Shown here piece after piece: positions 14,133 to 21,928 of a DNA stretch of 33,724 nucleotides (the first letter of the stretch is position 1; each line of letters opens with the position of its first letter). The DNA comes from a virus, in the IMG/VR virus record IMGVR_UViG_3300035698_035432, positions 1 to 33,724 of that record. One strand, 5' to 3'. The position numbers and the translations under genes are program-made. The notes under the pieces were generated by a model that had not been told where the DNA came from, searched no databases, and worked only from the letters and a program-made list of their open reading frames with translations.

Positions 14133-16873
14133 TGAACGGACACGACGTCAAGCGTGCGGCCCGCAACGAGGCAGGGCAGGCTCTCTATAAAGAGGTAGCG
14201 AGCCGATCCTCCGATCCCGATTTCATCGCGGGGCTCGAGTACCTGCCCAACCCCGATCGTGTCCTCACGAAACTGGGCTACCGAGCCAACGTGTTCGAGG
14301 ACATCCAGTCGGACGCCCATGTTTTCGCCCAGGTGCAGCAGCGGAAGTCGGCGACTCTGAGCGAGGAGTGGGTGGTCTCCCCGGCCTCCGGCAAGAGAGC
14401 AGACAAAAAGGCGGCCGAGCTGTGCCGCGACCTCTTCGGGCGCTTGAATCTCCGGCAAATCATGGCCGGCTTGCTCGACGCTCCACTGCACGGCCGGGCG
14501 TATGCCGAGGTCATGTGGGGCCGCGACGGCGGGCTCATCGTCCCGACGGCCGTCCACGATCGTCCGCAGCGCCGATTCTCGTACGCTCCTGGTGGCGAGC
14601 TCCGACTGCTCACGCAGCAGGACATGACCGAGGGCGAGCCGGTGCCGCCTCGCAAGATCCTCCAAGCACGACAGTTCCCGACCTACGACAATCCGTACGG
14701 CGAGGCCGCACTCAGCCGCTGCTTCTGGCCGTGGACCTTCAAGCACAACGACCTGAAGTTCTGGGTCATCCTCGCCGAGAAATGGGGCGAGCCGTTCTTG
14801 TGGGGCAAGGTCGCGCGCGGGGCCACGGAGAAGGAGATCGCGGATCTCCTCGACGCCCTTGTGCACATGCGCCAAGACGGCGCGGGTGTGAGTCCGGGCG
14901 ACGGCAGTGTCGAAGTACTCGAGGGTAGCGCCAGCGCCAAGGGCGACATGCACGCGACTCTGGTCAAGGCGATGAACGCCGAGCTCTCGAAAGCGCTCAT
15001 CGGCCAGACGCTCACGGCCGAGGTTGGCGACAAGGGGAGCTACTCCGCCGCGAAAGAGCACCAGAATGTGAGGGCCGATCTCGCCGACTCGGACCAGGAG
15101 ATCGTGGGCGAGACGCTGAGCGAGCTGTGCTCCTGGATGACGGCGCTCAATGTGCCTGGTGCTCGGCCTCCGCGGTTCGAGTTCATCGACGAGGAAGCAC
15201 ATGCAGAGTGGCTCACGCATATCTCGGGCGCCGTCAAAGTCGGCGTCAAAGTGCCGTTGGCCTGGGCGCACAAGAAGCTGTCGATTCCGATCCCGAACGA
15301 GGGTGAGGACGTCCTCGAGGCGACACCAGATGTCGCACCGACCATCGCTCCTGGGTCCGAGTTCGCGCGGCGGACGCCGCGTCGTTTGCCTGGCCTGACC
15401 GAATTCGCGACAGCACCGGACGATGCGAACGAGCGCCTGGCGCGGGCGGCCATCGACGAGGCGAGTGAACACCTCGACGCTATTGCCGACACGCTGGGCA
15501 TGGTCGCGGCGCAGTCTCCGTCATACGAGGCGCTGCGCGGCAACCTGGCCCGTGGCTTGGAGGTTCTGCCTGTCGAAGAACTGGCCGACGTCGTCGGTCG
15601 CACCTTGTACACCGCCGAGCTCAACGGCCGGCTGTCCGTTGAGGCTGAAGCGGCCGAGGACATTGAGTTCGCGGATGCTCCCGCCGGCACGGTGTTCCAG
15701 CCGTTACCGTTCCGAGAGGCGATCCGGGCCTTCAATCAGAAGGTCACGCTCGCTCCGAGCGAGTTCAAAGGCCTGGCGATCGTCGCTCGTTCGGCGGGAT
15801 TCTCCGTCGCGGGGGACCTGTCGATGCGCTCTCTCGAGAGCGTTCGTTCGGCCATCGACCAGGCATTGAACGACGGCACAACCCTCGACGACTTCCGCGG
15901 CAAGGTGCGAACGATCGTAGCCGACGGAGGGGCGTCGCCTCTTGGCGACTACCACGTCGAGACCGTGTTCCGGCAGAACGTCCTGGGCGCCTACTCCGCG
16001 GGCCGCTACCGGCAGATGCGCTCGCCCCATGTCCTCAAGGCACGGCCGTACTGGCAGTACCACACGGTGGGCGACGACGACGTGCGCCCCTCGCACCGTG
16101 CGCTGGACGGCCGCGTGTTCCGCGCGGACGACGGCGTATGGGACGACATCTATCCGCCGAACGGCTACCGCTGTCGATGCAACGTGACGACGCTGAGCGA
16201 GCGTCAGCTACAGCGGCGCGGGCTGAAGGTCGAGCAGGGCTCGGACGTGCTCGGCAACCCCGTCGAGCTCGACGGGCAGATCGTCCAGGTCCGGCCCGAC
16301 GATGGCTGGAACACCAACCCCGCGAAGGACTTGTGGACCCCGGACACCTCGCGGTTCCCGGAGGCAATGCGCTCGGAGTTCGTCCGGCGTCGTGAGCTGT
16401 GGAGCGGGCCTCGAGGGACCCGGACGATCGTCAACTCAAGCGACGAGACGAAGCGTCTTCGCGAGTGGCGCGACCAGACCTTCGCGGACGATGCGGACCT
16501 CGAAGCCATCGCACGAAACTACGGTGTCGAGCACGCCGAGCTGGACCGCGTGAAACGGTACCTGTTCAGCGCCGACGACACGCTTGACGCCTCCAACGTG
16601 GAGATGTGGGAGCTCTTGCGTCGGGGTGAGGGCCATCCGGCCATGCGCAGTTTCCTCACGCACGAGCTGCGCGAGAGCGAGCTGTGTGAGCAGCTCGGCA
16701 TCGACTTCCGGAATGCAGCAGCGACACAGGCCGCACGGCTGTCCGGCGGGATTCACGAGCGAACGCTCTCCGAGTTGGGGCACTCGCCGTTCGAGCTCTT
16801 CCCGCCGGTCGTGATCAAGAAGCTGTCGCGGGAGTTCAACCCCTCATACCTCAAGTACTGGGGGACGAAATGA
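14132..16873 (+). CDS. Fused portal (DUF935) and MuF minor head protein with extra C-terminal domain
   Basis: A 913-residue single frame. Residues about 20-400 are a DUF935/Mu gp29 portal, with SATLSEEWVVSPAS, QFPTYDNPYGEAALS and WVILAEKWGEPFLWGK. Residues about 420-735 are MuF/SPP1 gp7-like, with the diagnostic RPSHRALDG (652-660), a D..W segment, and PPNGYRCRCN (675-684). In Mu these are two genes (gp29, gp30/F). Residues about 765-913 form an additional helical domain with HELRESEL at 844-851 and an ending FNPSYLKYWG. I do not recognise this domain; MuF proteins of other phages often carry C-terminal toxin or enzyme domains. No frameshift or internal stop separates the parts. Confidence 0.92.
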   Translation: MNGHDVKRAARNEAGQALYKEVASRSSDPDFIAGLEYLPNPDRVLTKLGYRANVFEDIQSDAHVFAQVQQRKSATLSEEWVVSPASGKRADKKAAELCRDLFGRLNLRQIMAGLLDAPLHGRAYAEVMWGRDGGLIVPTAVHDRPQRRFSYAPGGELRLLTQQDMTEGEPVPPRKILQARQFPTYDNPYGEAALSRCFWPWTFKHNDLKFWVILAEKWGEPFLWGKVARGATEKEIADLLDALVHMRQDGAGVSPGDGSVEVLEGSASAKGDMHATLVKAMNAELSKALIGQTLTAEVGDKGSYSAAKEHQNVRADLADSDQEIVGETLSELCSWMTALNVPGARPPRFEFIDEEAHAEWLTHISGAVKVGVKVPLAWAHKKLSIPIPNEGEDVLEATPDVAPTIAPGSEFARRTPRRLPGLTEFATAPDDANERLARAAIDEASEHLDAIADTLGMVAAQSPSYEALRGNLARGLEVLPVEELADVVGRTLYTAELNGRLSVEAEAAEDIEFADAPAGTVFQPLPFREAIRAFNQKVTLAPSEFKGLAIVARSAGFSVAGDLSMRSLESVRSAIDQALNDGTTLDDFRGKVRTIVADGGASPLGDYHVETVFRQNVLGAYSAGRYRQMRSPHVLKARPYWQYHTVGDDDVRPSHRALDGRVFRADDGVWDDIYPPNGYRCRCNVTTLSERQLQRRGLKVEQGSDVLGNPVELDGQIVQVRPDDGWNTNPAKDLWTPDTSRFPEAMRSEFVRRRELWSGPRGTRTIVNSSDETKRLREWRDQTFADDADLEAIARNYGVEHAELDRVKRYLFSADDTLDASNVEMWELLRRGEGHPAMRSFLTHELRESELCEQLGIDFRNAAATQAARLSGGIHERTLSELGHSPFELFPPVVIKKLSREFNPSYLKYWGTK

Positions 16874-17075
16874 TCTCAGTGATGAACGGAAGGTCAGGGG
16901 CAGCGTCCCAGCGGGCGGCGAACGCCAGGCTCCAGCGGGCATCGTCGTGCTGGATTGTGCACTCGATCATCCCGCCGGCTTTGGGCATGGCGCGGTGCAC
17001 GACACCCTCACGCCCGTCGCTCGTGCGGACACGACGGTCGATGAGGTCGGCGGCACGGTCTAGTTGCTTACCCAT
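16851..17075 (-). CDS. Small antisense ORF in the head operon, moron candidate
   Basis: A leftward 74-residue frame in the 228-base gap between the MuF and protease genes, overlapping the MuF stop by 23 bases. The ATG at 17075 has GGGAG eight bases upstream. The peptide reads like a small beta protein (LIDRRVRTSDGREGVVHRAM, IECTIQHDDARWSLAF). Third codon positions are mostly G or C in this frame, as in the neighbouring genes, whereas the rightward frame over the same bases is Ser/Arg-rich and looks like a shadow. No family is recognised. It is the only leftward gene candidate in the structural operon. Confidence 0.5.
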   Translation of the reverse strand: MGKQLDRAADLIDRRVRTSDGREGVVHRAMPKAGGMIECTIQHDDARWSLAFAARWDAAPDLPFITEIISSPST

Positions 17076-17101
17076 TACGACGGCTCCCATTGGAGGCACG
17101 A

Positions 17102-18115
17102 ATGCCTAGCAAGTCGGACGGACGTTGGTTCGAAGTATTCAGAGCGGGGTCGTATCCGCAGCGAGACGTGTCCGAGGCCGAGGTCCAGGCGCTAGTCGAG
17201 AACTACGAGCCGACCTGGCGAGACGCGCCGGTCGTGGTGGGGCACCCCAAGAACGACTCCCCGGCCTACGGCTGGGTGAGCGCGCTCAAGCGGAGCGGGG
17301 CTGTGCTCTTGGCGCAGTTCCGCAATCTGGTCCCGGAATTCGTCCAGGCCGTCCGCGACGGTCGATACGAGAAACGCTCCATCAAACTCGTGGAGACCGA
17401 CCGCGGGCTGTACCTCGGCCACGTCGGTTTCCTCGGCGGTGTGGCGCCGGCCGTGCCTGGTCTCGCGCCTGTCCAGTTCAACAACGACGAGGGCGTCGAA
17501 TACGAGTTCGAGCCCACAGAGGAGGTCAATATGAGTGATCAGCAGACGACCATGGGGCTCACTCCGGAGCTCCAGGCAGCGCTCGACCGGCAGCGCGACG
17601 CGATGCGGACGGAGTTCGCCGAGCAGCTCGCAGCCAAGGAGTCCGAATTCGCAACGAAGCTTGAGACCAAAAACGCCGAGTTCGCCCAGCGACTGGGTGT
17701 CGAGCGTGCGGCCCGAGAGCGTGCGGAAATCGATGCGGACCTCGACCGTCGCGAGCAGGCCGGCACGCTGGCCCCGGCTCTGCGAAAAGCGGGACTCGCC
17801 GAATTCATGTTGTCGCTCGACGACAGCAAAGGCGACGCGATCGAGTTCGCGGCCGAGGACGGCGCGAAGAAGGTTTCGCAGCGCGGCTTCGCGGCTGGAC
17901 TGCTCGACATGCTGCCGAAGGCCGTCGAGTTCGCCGAAATCGCGGGCTCGTCGACCGACCCCGGCAAATCGACGCGCAGCTTCAGCGGCATCGATACCGA
18001 CGGCGAGGCCGTCGACAGTGAGTCGGCCGAACTCCACGCGCGAGTGGCCGAGTACCAGAGCAAACACAGCGGCGTCTCCTACGAGGAGGCTTTGAGCGTG
18101 GTGCAGGCCGACTAA
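17102..18115 (+). CDS. Head maturation protease (Mu gpI-like)
   Basis: A 337-residue protein with GGAGG before the ATG. Residues about 8-135 are the Mu-like prophage I protein domain (WFEVFRAGSYPQRDVSEAEV, VVVGHPKNDSPAYGWV, RYEKRSIKLVE, LGHVGFLGGVAPAVPGL). After residue 144 the chain becomes a long coiled coil (EQLAAKESEFATKLETKNAEF onward). This is the protease-plus-scaffold arrangement of Mu gpI: the N-terminal protease trims the prohead and itself, and the C-terminal part guides shell assembly. A strong internal start at 17531 would give free scaffold. The family is recognised from the ensemble; I do not assign the catalytic residues. Confidence 0.9.
   Translation: MPSKSDGRWFEVFRAGSYPQRDVSEAEVQALVENYEPTWRDAPVVVGHPKNDSPAYGWVSALKRSGAVLLAQFRNLVPEFVQAVRDGRYEKRSIKLVETDRGLYLGHVGFLGGVAPAVPGLAPVQFNNDEGVEYEFEPTEEVNMSDQQTTMGLTPELQAALDRQRDAMRTEFAEQLAAKESEFATKLETKNAEFAQRLGVERAARERAEIDADLDRREQAGTLAPALRKAGLAEFMLSLDDSKGDAIEFAAEDGAKKVSQRGFAAGLLDMLPKAVEFAEIAGSSTDPGKSTRSFSGIDTDGEAVDSESAELHARVAEYQSKHSGVSYEEALSVVQAD
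17531..18115 (+). CDS. Nested scaffolding protein (Mu gpZ-like) from internal start
   Basis: In frame with the protease, an ATG at 17531 is preceded by AGAGGAGGT at 17518-17526, one of the best ribosome sites in the window, four bases from the start. It would yield a 194-residue protein, MSDQQTTMGLTPELQ onward. This is the coiled-coil scaffold half without the protease, exactly the gpI/gpZ arrangement of Mu. Overproduction of the nested scaffold relative to the protease is expected for prohead assembly. Confidence 0.8.
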   Translation: MSDQQTTMGLTPELQAALDRQRDAMRTEFAEQLAAKESEFATKLETKNAEFAQRLGVERAARERAEIDADLDRREQAGTLAPALRKAGLAEFMLSLDDSKGDAIEFAAEDGAKKVSQRGFAAGLLDMLPKAVEFAEIAGSSTDPGKSTRSFSGIDTDGEAVDSESAELHARVAEYQSKHSGVSYEEALSVVQAD

Positions 18116-18138
18116 TCGGCAGTGCCCGGAAGGGATAG

Positions 18139-19422
18139 ATGATGGCTACGTACATCTCCGTTCTTCAGACAACGGTACCGGCTGCGGGCGACATCCCCCG
18201 GCACCGCTTCGTCACTACGGCAGGCTTGATCGCGAAGGCGGGAGAGGCTTCGTACGGTGTTTCCCTCTTCGAGTTCGCGCTCGGTGAATCGTGCACGATC
18301 GTCGCTTTGGGCACCGCGATCGTCGAGTCGGGTGGGGTGCTGGCCAAAGGCCAGCAGGTTCAGTCGGACGAGCTTGGCCGCGCGATCGGCGCCGGCGGCG
18401 GTCTCGTGCTCGGTCGTGCTCTCAACGCCGCGACCGAATCTGGCGAAGAGGTCGAGGTGCTGATCGAGATGGGCGGCCACGAGGGCGTTCGTCTGGTCGA
18501 GAACCTTTCGGCCAGCGCCGTGCGCTGTCGGTTCGTCGCAGACGGCGACCCGCGGCTGTCGCAGGGGCCCGCCGTGGCTCTGCATGCGGCCGATGCGGCG
18601 GAAAGCGTTCTCGTTCGCTACCAGGGCTTGGCCCTCGTCGAAGCCGGAGGTGCGGTGTCGGTCGGCGCGGCTGTCCAGGCCGACGCGAACGGTCGGGCCA
18701 TCCCGGCCGCGGGCGGCGTCATCCTGGGTTACGCCCAGCAGGCGGCGTCGGAGCTCGGCGACATGATCCTTGTGGCGCTCGGGAGCATCGACTCGGGCGA
18801 GCAGTTCACGGCGGACGGCGATTTGGAATCGGTGCGCTTCGTGGGCTGGGACGGCGCCGTGTGCCCGGCGAGCTCGCGAGCAATGGGCGTCAATGCCCAG
18901 GACGTCGACGACAGCGAGACCGCGCTGGCTCGTGTCGCGGGCGAGTCTCTGATGGAGGCCGGCGGCGTCATCGCGGCCGGCGGCCTCGTAGAAGTCGGTT
19001 CCGCCGGCAAGGGCGTGGCTGCGCAGAACGGTCACGTGGTCGCGCAAGCGCTCGAGGCGGCCTCCGCCGACGGCGACATCATCCGAGTCGTCCTGCTCGG
19101 GGACGTGGACCGCGATCTCCTGGAGCTCACCGCGACCGCGACCATCGTGGCCAACCGGTTCGTCACGGACGCCGGAGCGCAGTGCGGTGCCGGGTCCGCG
19201 GCGGGTGGCGTTGCCGCGAACGCGGGAGAAACGGGCGCGACCATCCATACCCGGTTCGCGGGCGTCGCGTACGTCGAGGCCGGTGCCGCCATCGTGGCGG
19301 GGGCCGACGTCGAGTCGGACGCTTCGGGTAAGGCCATCACCAACGACAGCGGGGAGGCGCTCGGCGTCGCGCTCGACGCAGCCGCTGCCGACGGAGACAT
19401 CATCCGGGTCAAGCTCGACTGA
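18139..19422 (+). CDS. Capsid cement protein with four tandem DUF2190-like domains
   Basis: A 427-residue protein (ATG 18139; an ATG at 18142 is also possible) with GGAAGGG upstream. Four copies of a roughly 95-residue unit are visible at about 21-113, 116-217, 229-321 and 336-427. Each carries the pattern EAGGxVxxGxxVxxDxxGrAI, GGxxLGxAlxAA, GDxIxVxL. DUF2190 proteins decorate and stabilise the outside of tailed-phage capsids, and are usually single-domain proteins of about 100-130 residues. The fourfold fusion is unusual. It lies directly before the major capsid gene, separated by a hairpin. Confidence 0.85.
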   Translation: MMATYISVLQTTVPAAGDIPRHRFVTTAGLIAKAGEASYGVSLFEFALGESCTIVALGTAIVESGGVLAKGQQVQSDELGRAIGAGGGLVLGRALNAATESGEEVEVLIEMGGHEGVRLVENLSASAVRCRFVADGDPRLSQGPAVALHAADAAESVLVRYQGLALVEAGGAVSVGAAVQADANGRAIPAAGGVILGYAQQAASELGDMILVALGSIDSGEQFTADGDLESVRFVGWDGAVCPASSRAMGVNAQDVDDSETALARVAGESLMEAGGVIAAGGLVEVGSAGKGVAAQNGHVVAQALEAASADGDIIRVVLLGDVDRDLLELTATATIVANRFVTDAGAQCGAGSAAGGVAANAGETGATIHTRFAGVAYVEAGAAIVAGADVESDASGKAITNDSGEALGVALDAAAADGDIIRVKLD

Positions 19423-19437
19423 GCGACCTGAACGACC

Positions 19438-19455
19438 CGGGGGCGTGAGCCCCCG
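19438..19455 (+). terminator. Hairpin between cement and capsid genes
   Basis: CGGGGGC (19438-19444) and GCCCCCG (19449-19455) pair around a GTGA tetraloop. There is no T-tract and the capsid ribosome site follows at once, so it is more likely an attenuator or mRNA-stabilising element that sets cement-to-capsid ratios. Confidence 0.5.
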
Positions 19456-19472
19456 CGGGAAAGGACAGCCAC

Positions 19473-20393
19473 ATGAGTGGGCATCTCAAGAAGCTCAGAG
19501 TCGTAGACCCGGTCCTGTCGAAGTTGGCTCAGGGCTACAGCAACGCACAGTTCATCGGGAACAACGTTCTCAAGGTCGTCCCGATGGCCAAGGAGGCTGG
19601 GGAGGTACCGACCTTCGGCGATGAGGCGTTCGTCATTGAGGACTCAGAGAGAGGGGTCGGCGGCCAGCGCAAGCGGATCAAAACGAACCCGGCCAACATG
19701 ACCCCGGTCGTGCTCCATGAGCACTCTCTCGAAGACGTCGTCGACGATCGCGAGAAAGAGGAAGCCTTCTACAACATCGCCCAGCGAAAGCAGCGCGTCG
19801 TCCAGAACAAGCTCGGCCTGGAGCTGGAAGTAAAGCAGGCGACCGTCTTGATGTCGGCGTCCACTTACGACGCTAGCAACAAGACGTCGCTGTCGGGCAA
19901 TCAGCGGTGGGACATCGAGCACGAGGACTCGAATCCCATCGCGGTTCTCAACGCGGCTGCCGGGGTAGTGCGTGGTCGGATCGGGCGCAAGCCGACCGAC
20001 CTCACCATCGGTGATGCGGCCTGGGCGGTGCTGCAGAATCACCCGGCGTTGCGCAATCGTCTCGGTGCGTCGGACATCAAGCTAGTCACGGTCGAGCTAT
20101 TCATCTCCCTGTTTCCGTGGCTCAAACGCGTTCACATCGGTGAGGCCGTGTACAAGTCCGGCTCGTTGAAGAAGGACGTCTGGGGCAAAAACGTTGCCCT
20201 TACGTACGTGCCGGATCATCCGGCCGAGGAAGAGCCGGCGTTCGGCTACACCTTCCGAAAGTCCGGCCGGCCGCGAACCGTCAAGTACCGCGAGGAGCGG
20301 GTCAACGGCGACGTGATCGGCGTCGAGGATATGTACGAGGTGAAGGTCGTCGGCAAGGGCGCCGGCTACCTGATTCAGGACGTCATCTCGTAG
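19473..20393 (+). CDS. Major capsid protein
   Basis: A 306-residue protein with AAAGGA upstream. Features of an HK97-fold capsid protein of the Mu-like type are seen. A basic N-arm (SGHLKKLRVVDPVLSKLAQGY) is followed by an E-loop-like segment (GVGGQRKRIKT) and a long spine helix (REKEEAFYNIAQRKQRVVQNKLGL, about 90-113). Later come P-domain-like stretches (IGRKPTDLTIGDAAWAVLQNHP) and an A-domain ending EDMYEVKVVGKGAGYLI. Position after scaffold and cement genes and before connectors supports the call. It differs in detail from Mu gpT. Confidence 0.9.
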   Translation: MSGHLKKLRVVDPVLSKLAQGYSNAQFIGNNVLKVVPMAKEAGEVPTFGDEAFVIEDSERGVGGQRKRIKTNPANMTPVVLHEHSLEDVVDDREKEEAFYNIAQRKQRVVQNKLGLELEVKQATVLMSASTYDASNKTSLSGNQRWDIEHEDSNPIAVLNAAAGVVRGRIGRKPTDLTIGDAAWAVLQNHPALRNRLGASDIKLVTVELFISLFPWLKRVHIGEAVYKSGSLKKDVWGKNVALTYVPDHPAEEEPAFGYTFRKSGRPRTVKYREERVNGDVIGVEDMYEVKVVGKGAGYLIQDVIS

Positions 20394-20394
20394 C

Positions 20395-20409
20395 GGCCGT
20401 GAGGCGGCC
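20395..20409 (+). terminator. Short hairpin after the capsid gene
   Basis: GGCCG (20395-20399) and CGGCC (20405-20409) pair around TGAGG directly after the capsid stop codon. The stem is short and lacks a T-run. It probably protects the abundant capsid message or weakly attenuates read-through. Confidence 0.4.
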
Positions 20410-20455
20410 TGTAACGCTCCGCTCCGGCGGACGCCCGCAGGTCGCCTCGCGGCTC

Positions 20456-20496
20456 GTTTGAACGCGTTTGAACGCGTTTGAACACGATTTGAACAC
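20456..20496. repeat. Four tandem GTTTGAACRC repeats
   Basis: GTTTGAACGC at 20456-20465 and 20466-20475, GTTTGAACAC at 20476-20485, and an 11-base variant GATTTGAACAC at 20486-20496 form a tandem array with a period of one helical turn. It lies 14 bases before the next start codon, inside the 116-base capsid-connector gap. A protein-binding array, an mRNA element or a slippage-prone repeat are all possible. Confidence 0.75.
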
Positions 20497-20509
20497 GGAG
20501 GGTGGATAG

Positions 20510-20947
20510 ATGGCCGGCTACTGCACGAGCGACGACATCGCGAGGCGCATGCGACCCGACCTGTTCCTGCGGCTCACGGACGAGGACGGGGACGGCCAGC
20601 CGGACGCTGCCGTACTCGCCACGGTGATTGAGGCGTCGAGCGACCTGGTCGACGGCTACTGCCAGAAACGATACGCCGTTCCGTTCAGCCCGGTTCCCCC
20701 CGTCGTCCAGCGCTTGACGGTCGACCTGGCTATCTACGAGCTCTACGCGCGACGCGGCATCGACGAGGATTCGGCGGACAAGGCTGTCGTCGACCAGCGC
20801 AAGGCGGCCATCGAGTTTTTCATGGGCGTTGGTGCCGGACGTTTGGCGATCGGCACCGGCTCCGTCGAGCCTCACAACCCGCCGTCTTCCGTCCGTGTCC
20901 ATTCTCGGCCGCAGGTGTTCACCGAAGAGCTGATGGGGAAGTTCTAG
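20510..20947 (+). CDS. DUF1320 head-tail connector (Mu gp36-like)
   Basis: A 145-residue protein with GGAGGG upstream. The DUF1320 pattern is clear: CTSDDIARRM (about 5-14), LTDEDGDGQPDAAVLATVIEASSDLVDGYCQKRYAVPF (about 22-59), then VQRLTVDLAIYELYARR (about 66-82) and a flexible C-terminus with RPQVFTEELM. These proteins act as adaptor or stopper between the portal neck and tail. The gene starts immediately after a tandem repeat array. Confidence 0.9.
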   Translation: MAGYCTSDDIARRMRPDLFLRLTDEDGDGQPDAAVLATVIEASSDLVDGYCQKRYAVPFSPVPPVVQRLTVDLAIYELYARRGIDEDSADKAVVDQRKAAIEFFMGVGAGRLAIGTGSVEPHNPPSSVRVHSRPQVFTEELMGKF

Positions 20948-20948
20948 G

Positions 20949-21434
20949 ATGGCTGGCTTCAAGGTCGATACGGGCGCGTACCTGGTCGGAGAATGGTCCG
21001 ACTTCGACGCGGCCGTGCATCGACTGAGCAAGCTCGATTTCCGAGGCCTCCACGAAGATCTCGGGGAGACACTGCTCGAAGCAACCGAGCGGCACTTTCG
21101 TGAGGAGACCGGACCCGACGGGCCCTGGGAACGCTCGGCCGCAGCGGCCGGTCGCGACCGTACGAAGAGTGGGCGCAAGCGCAAGCATGGCGGCAAGACC
21201 CTGCAGGCGACGAGTCGGCTCAAGCAGTCCATCAACTACGACGCCGAAGCGGACCACGTCGAGGTCGGCTCCAACGTTGTCTATGCCGCCATCCATCAAT
21301 TCGGCGGGAAGACAGGCCGCGGACACGCGGTCGAGCTCCCCGCTCGTCCCTACCTTTATATAGAAGGTGATTCCGAGCTCGAGCAGGATCTCCATGATGT
21401 CGTTCACGAGCGGCTGCGGGAGGTGATGGGATGA
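20949..21434 (+). CDS. Phage virion morphogenesis / tail completion protein (Mu gpG-like)
   Basis: A 161-residue protein starting one base after the previous stop. It carries the Phage_tail_S signature: an ATERHFREETGPDGPWERS region (about 45-60), a basic disordered stretch (RTKSGRKRKHGGKTLQ), then VYAAIHQFGGKTG and LPARPYLYIEGD (about 113-140). It completes the head-tail junction in Mu-like phages. In Mu the corresponding gene lies before the protease, so its location here among connector genes is a rearrangement. Confidence 0.88.
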   Translation: MAGFKVDTGAYLVGEWSDFDAAVHRLSKLDFRGLHEDLGETLLEATERHFREETGPDGPWERSAAAAGRDRTKSGRKRKHGGKTLQATSRLKQSINYDAEADHVEVGSNVVYAAIHQFGGKTGRGHAVELPARPYLYIEGDSELEQDLHDVVHERLREVMG

Positions 21435-21928
21435 TCGCCGCCTGCACCCAACGCATCAAGGAGCTTCTGCTCGCGTCCGGAGTACCCGAACGCGCCATCG
21501 GACTCGACGCGACTGCCGAAAGCCGACACGTCGTCTTGCCGTCCGCCGTCATCTGCGCGGGCATTGACAAGGTGACGCCGTCAGGGCGTCTGGTTTCCTC
21601 TGAGCTCGACGCCGAAGCCGGCGTGCGGCGTTACGTCACGAAGCGGTCCGAGCGTGACCTGGCCTTTGGGTTGATTGTCCACCACAAAACCCAGGCGGCA
21701 GCCGAGACGATCACGACCGCGGTTCTCCATGGACTGCTGGACGGTTTCGAGCACGAGGGCCAGCCCATCGGCTGCCACACCTCAAGTACCGACTGGCTCA
21801 AAGAGAGAAGCGTGTCGAGCGACTACCGCAAAGCGGTCGTGGCCTTCACGTTCGAGGGCGGCATCTATCGCACTCGCGAGGTGCCCGTACTGCAGGACCT
21901 CCGAACGGAGGGAGAGAGGCTGACATGA
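21431..21928 (+). CDS. Head-tail/tail terminator-like protein (Mu gp37-like position)
   Basis: A 165-residue protein, ATGA-overlapping both neighbours. A helical start (AACTQRIKELLLASGVPERA) is followed by alternating beta segments (RLVSSELDAEAGVRRYVTKR, DLAFGLIVHHKTQAAAETI) and VVAFTFEGGIYRTREVPVLQD. This alpha-beta plan and the slot between virion morphogenesis and sheath genes match tail terminator or gp37-like proteins, but the sequence signature itself is weak. Confidence 0.6.
   Translation: MIAACTQRIKELLLASGVPERAIGLDATAESRHVVLPSAVICAGIDKVTPSGRLVSSELDAEAGVRRYVTKRSERDLAFGLIVHHKTQAAAETITTAVLHGLLDGFEHEGQPIGCHTSSTDWLKERSVSSDYRKAVVAFTFEGGIYRTREVPVLQDLRTEGERLT

Noticed and set aside
14114-15472. 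Leftward 452-codon open frame opposite the portal gene
   Set aside because: Antisense shadow of a G/C-biased gene: low-complexity Arg/Leu/Val composition and no recognisable fold, while the rightward frame encodes a clear DUF935 protein.
16870-17109. Rightward 79-codon frame in the MuF-protease gap, with ATGA overlap at its start
   Set aside because: The stop-start overlap is attractive, but the peptide is Ser/Arg/Ala-rich with poorer third-position bias than the leftward frame; the leftward ORF is preferred, though not proven.
20456-20496. CRISPR-like array
   Set aside because: Repeats are only 10-11 bp and directly abutting with no spacers, so it is a simple tandem repeat.
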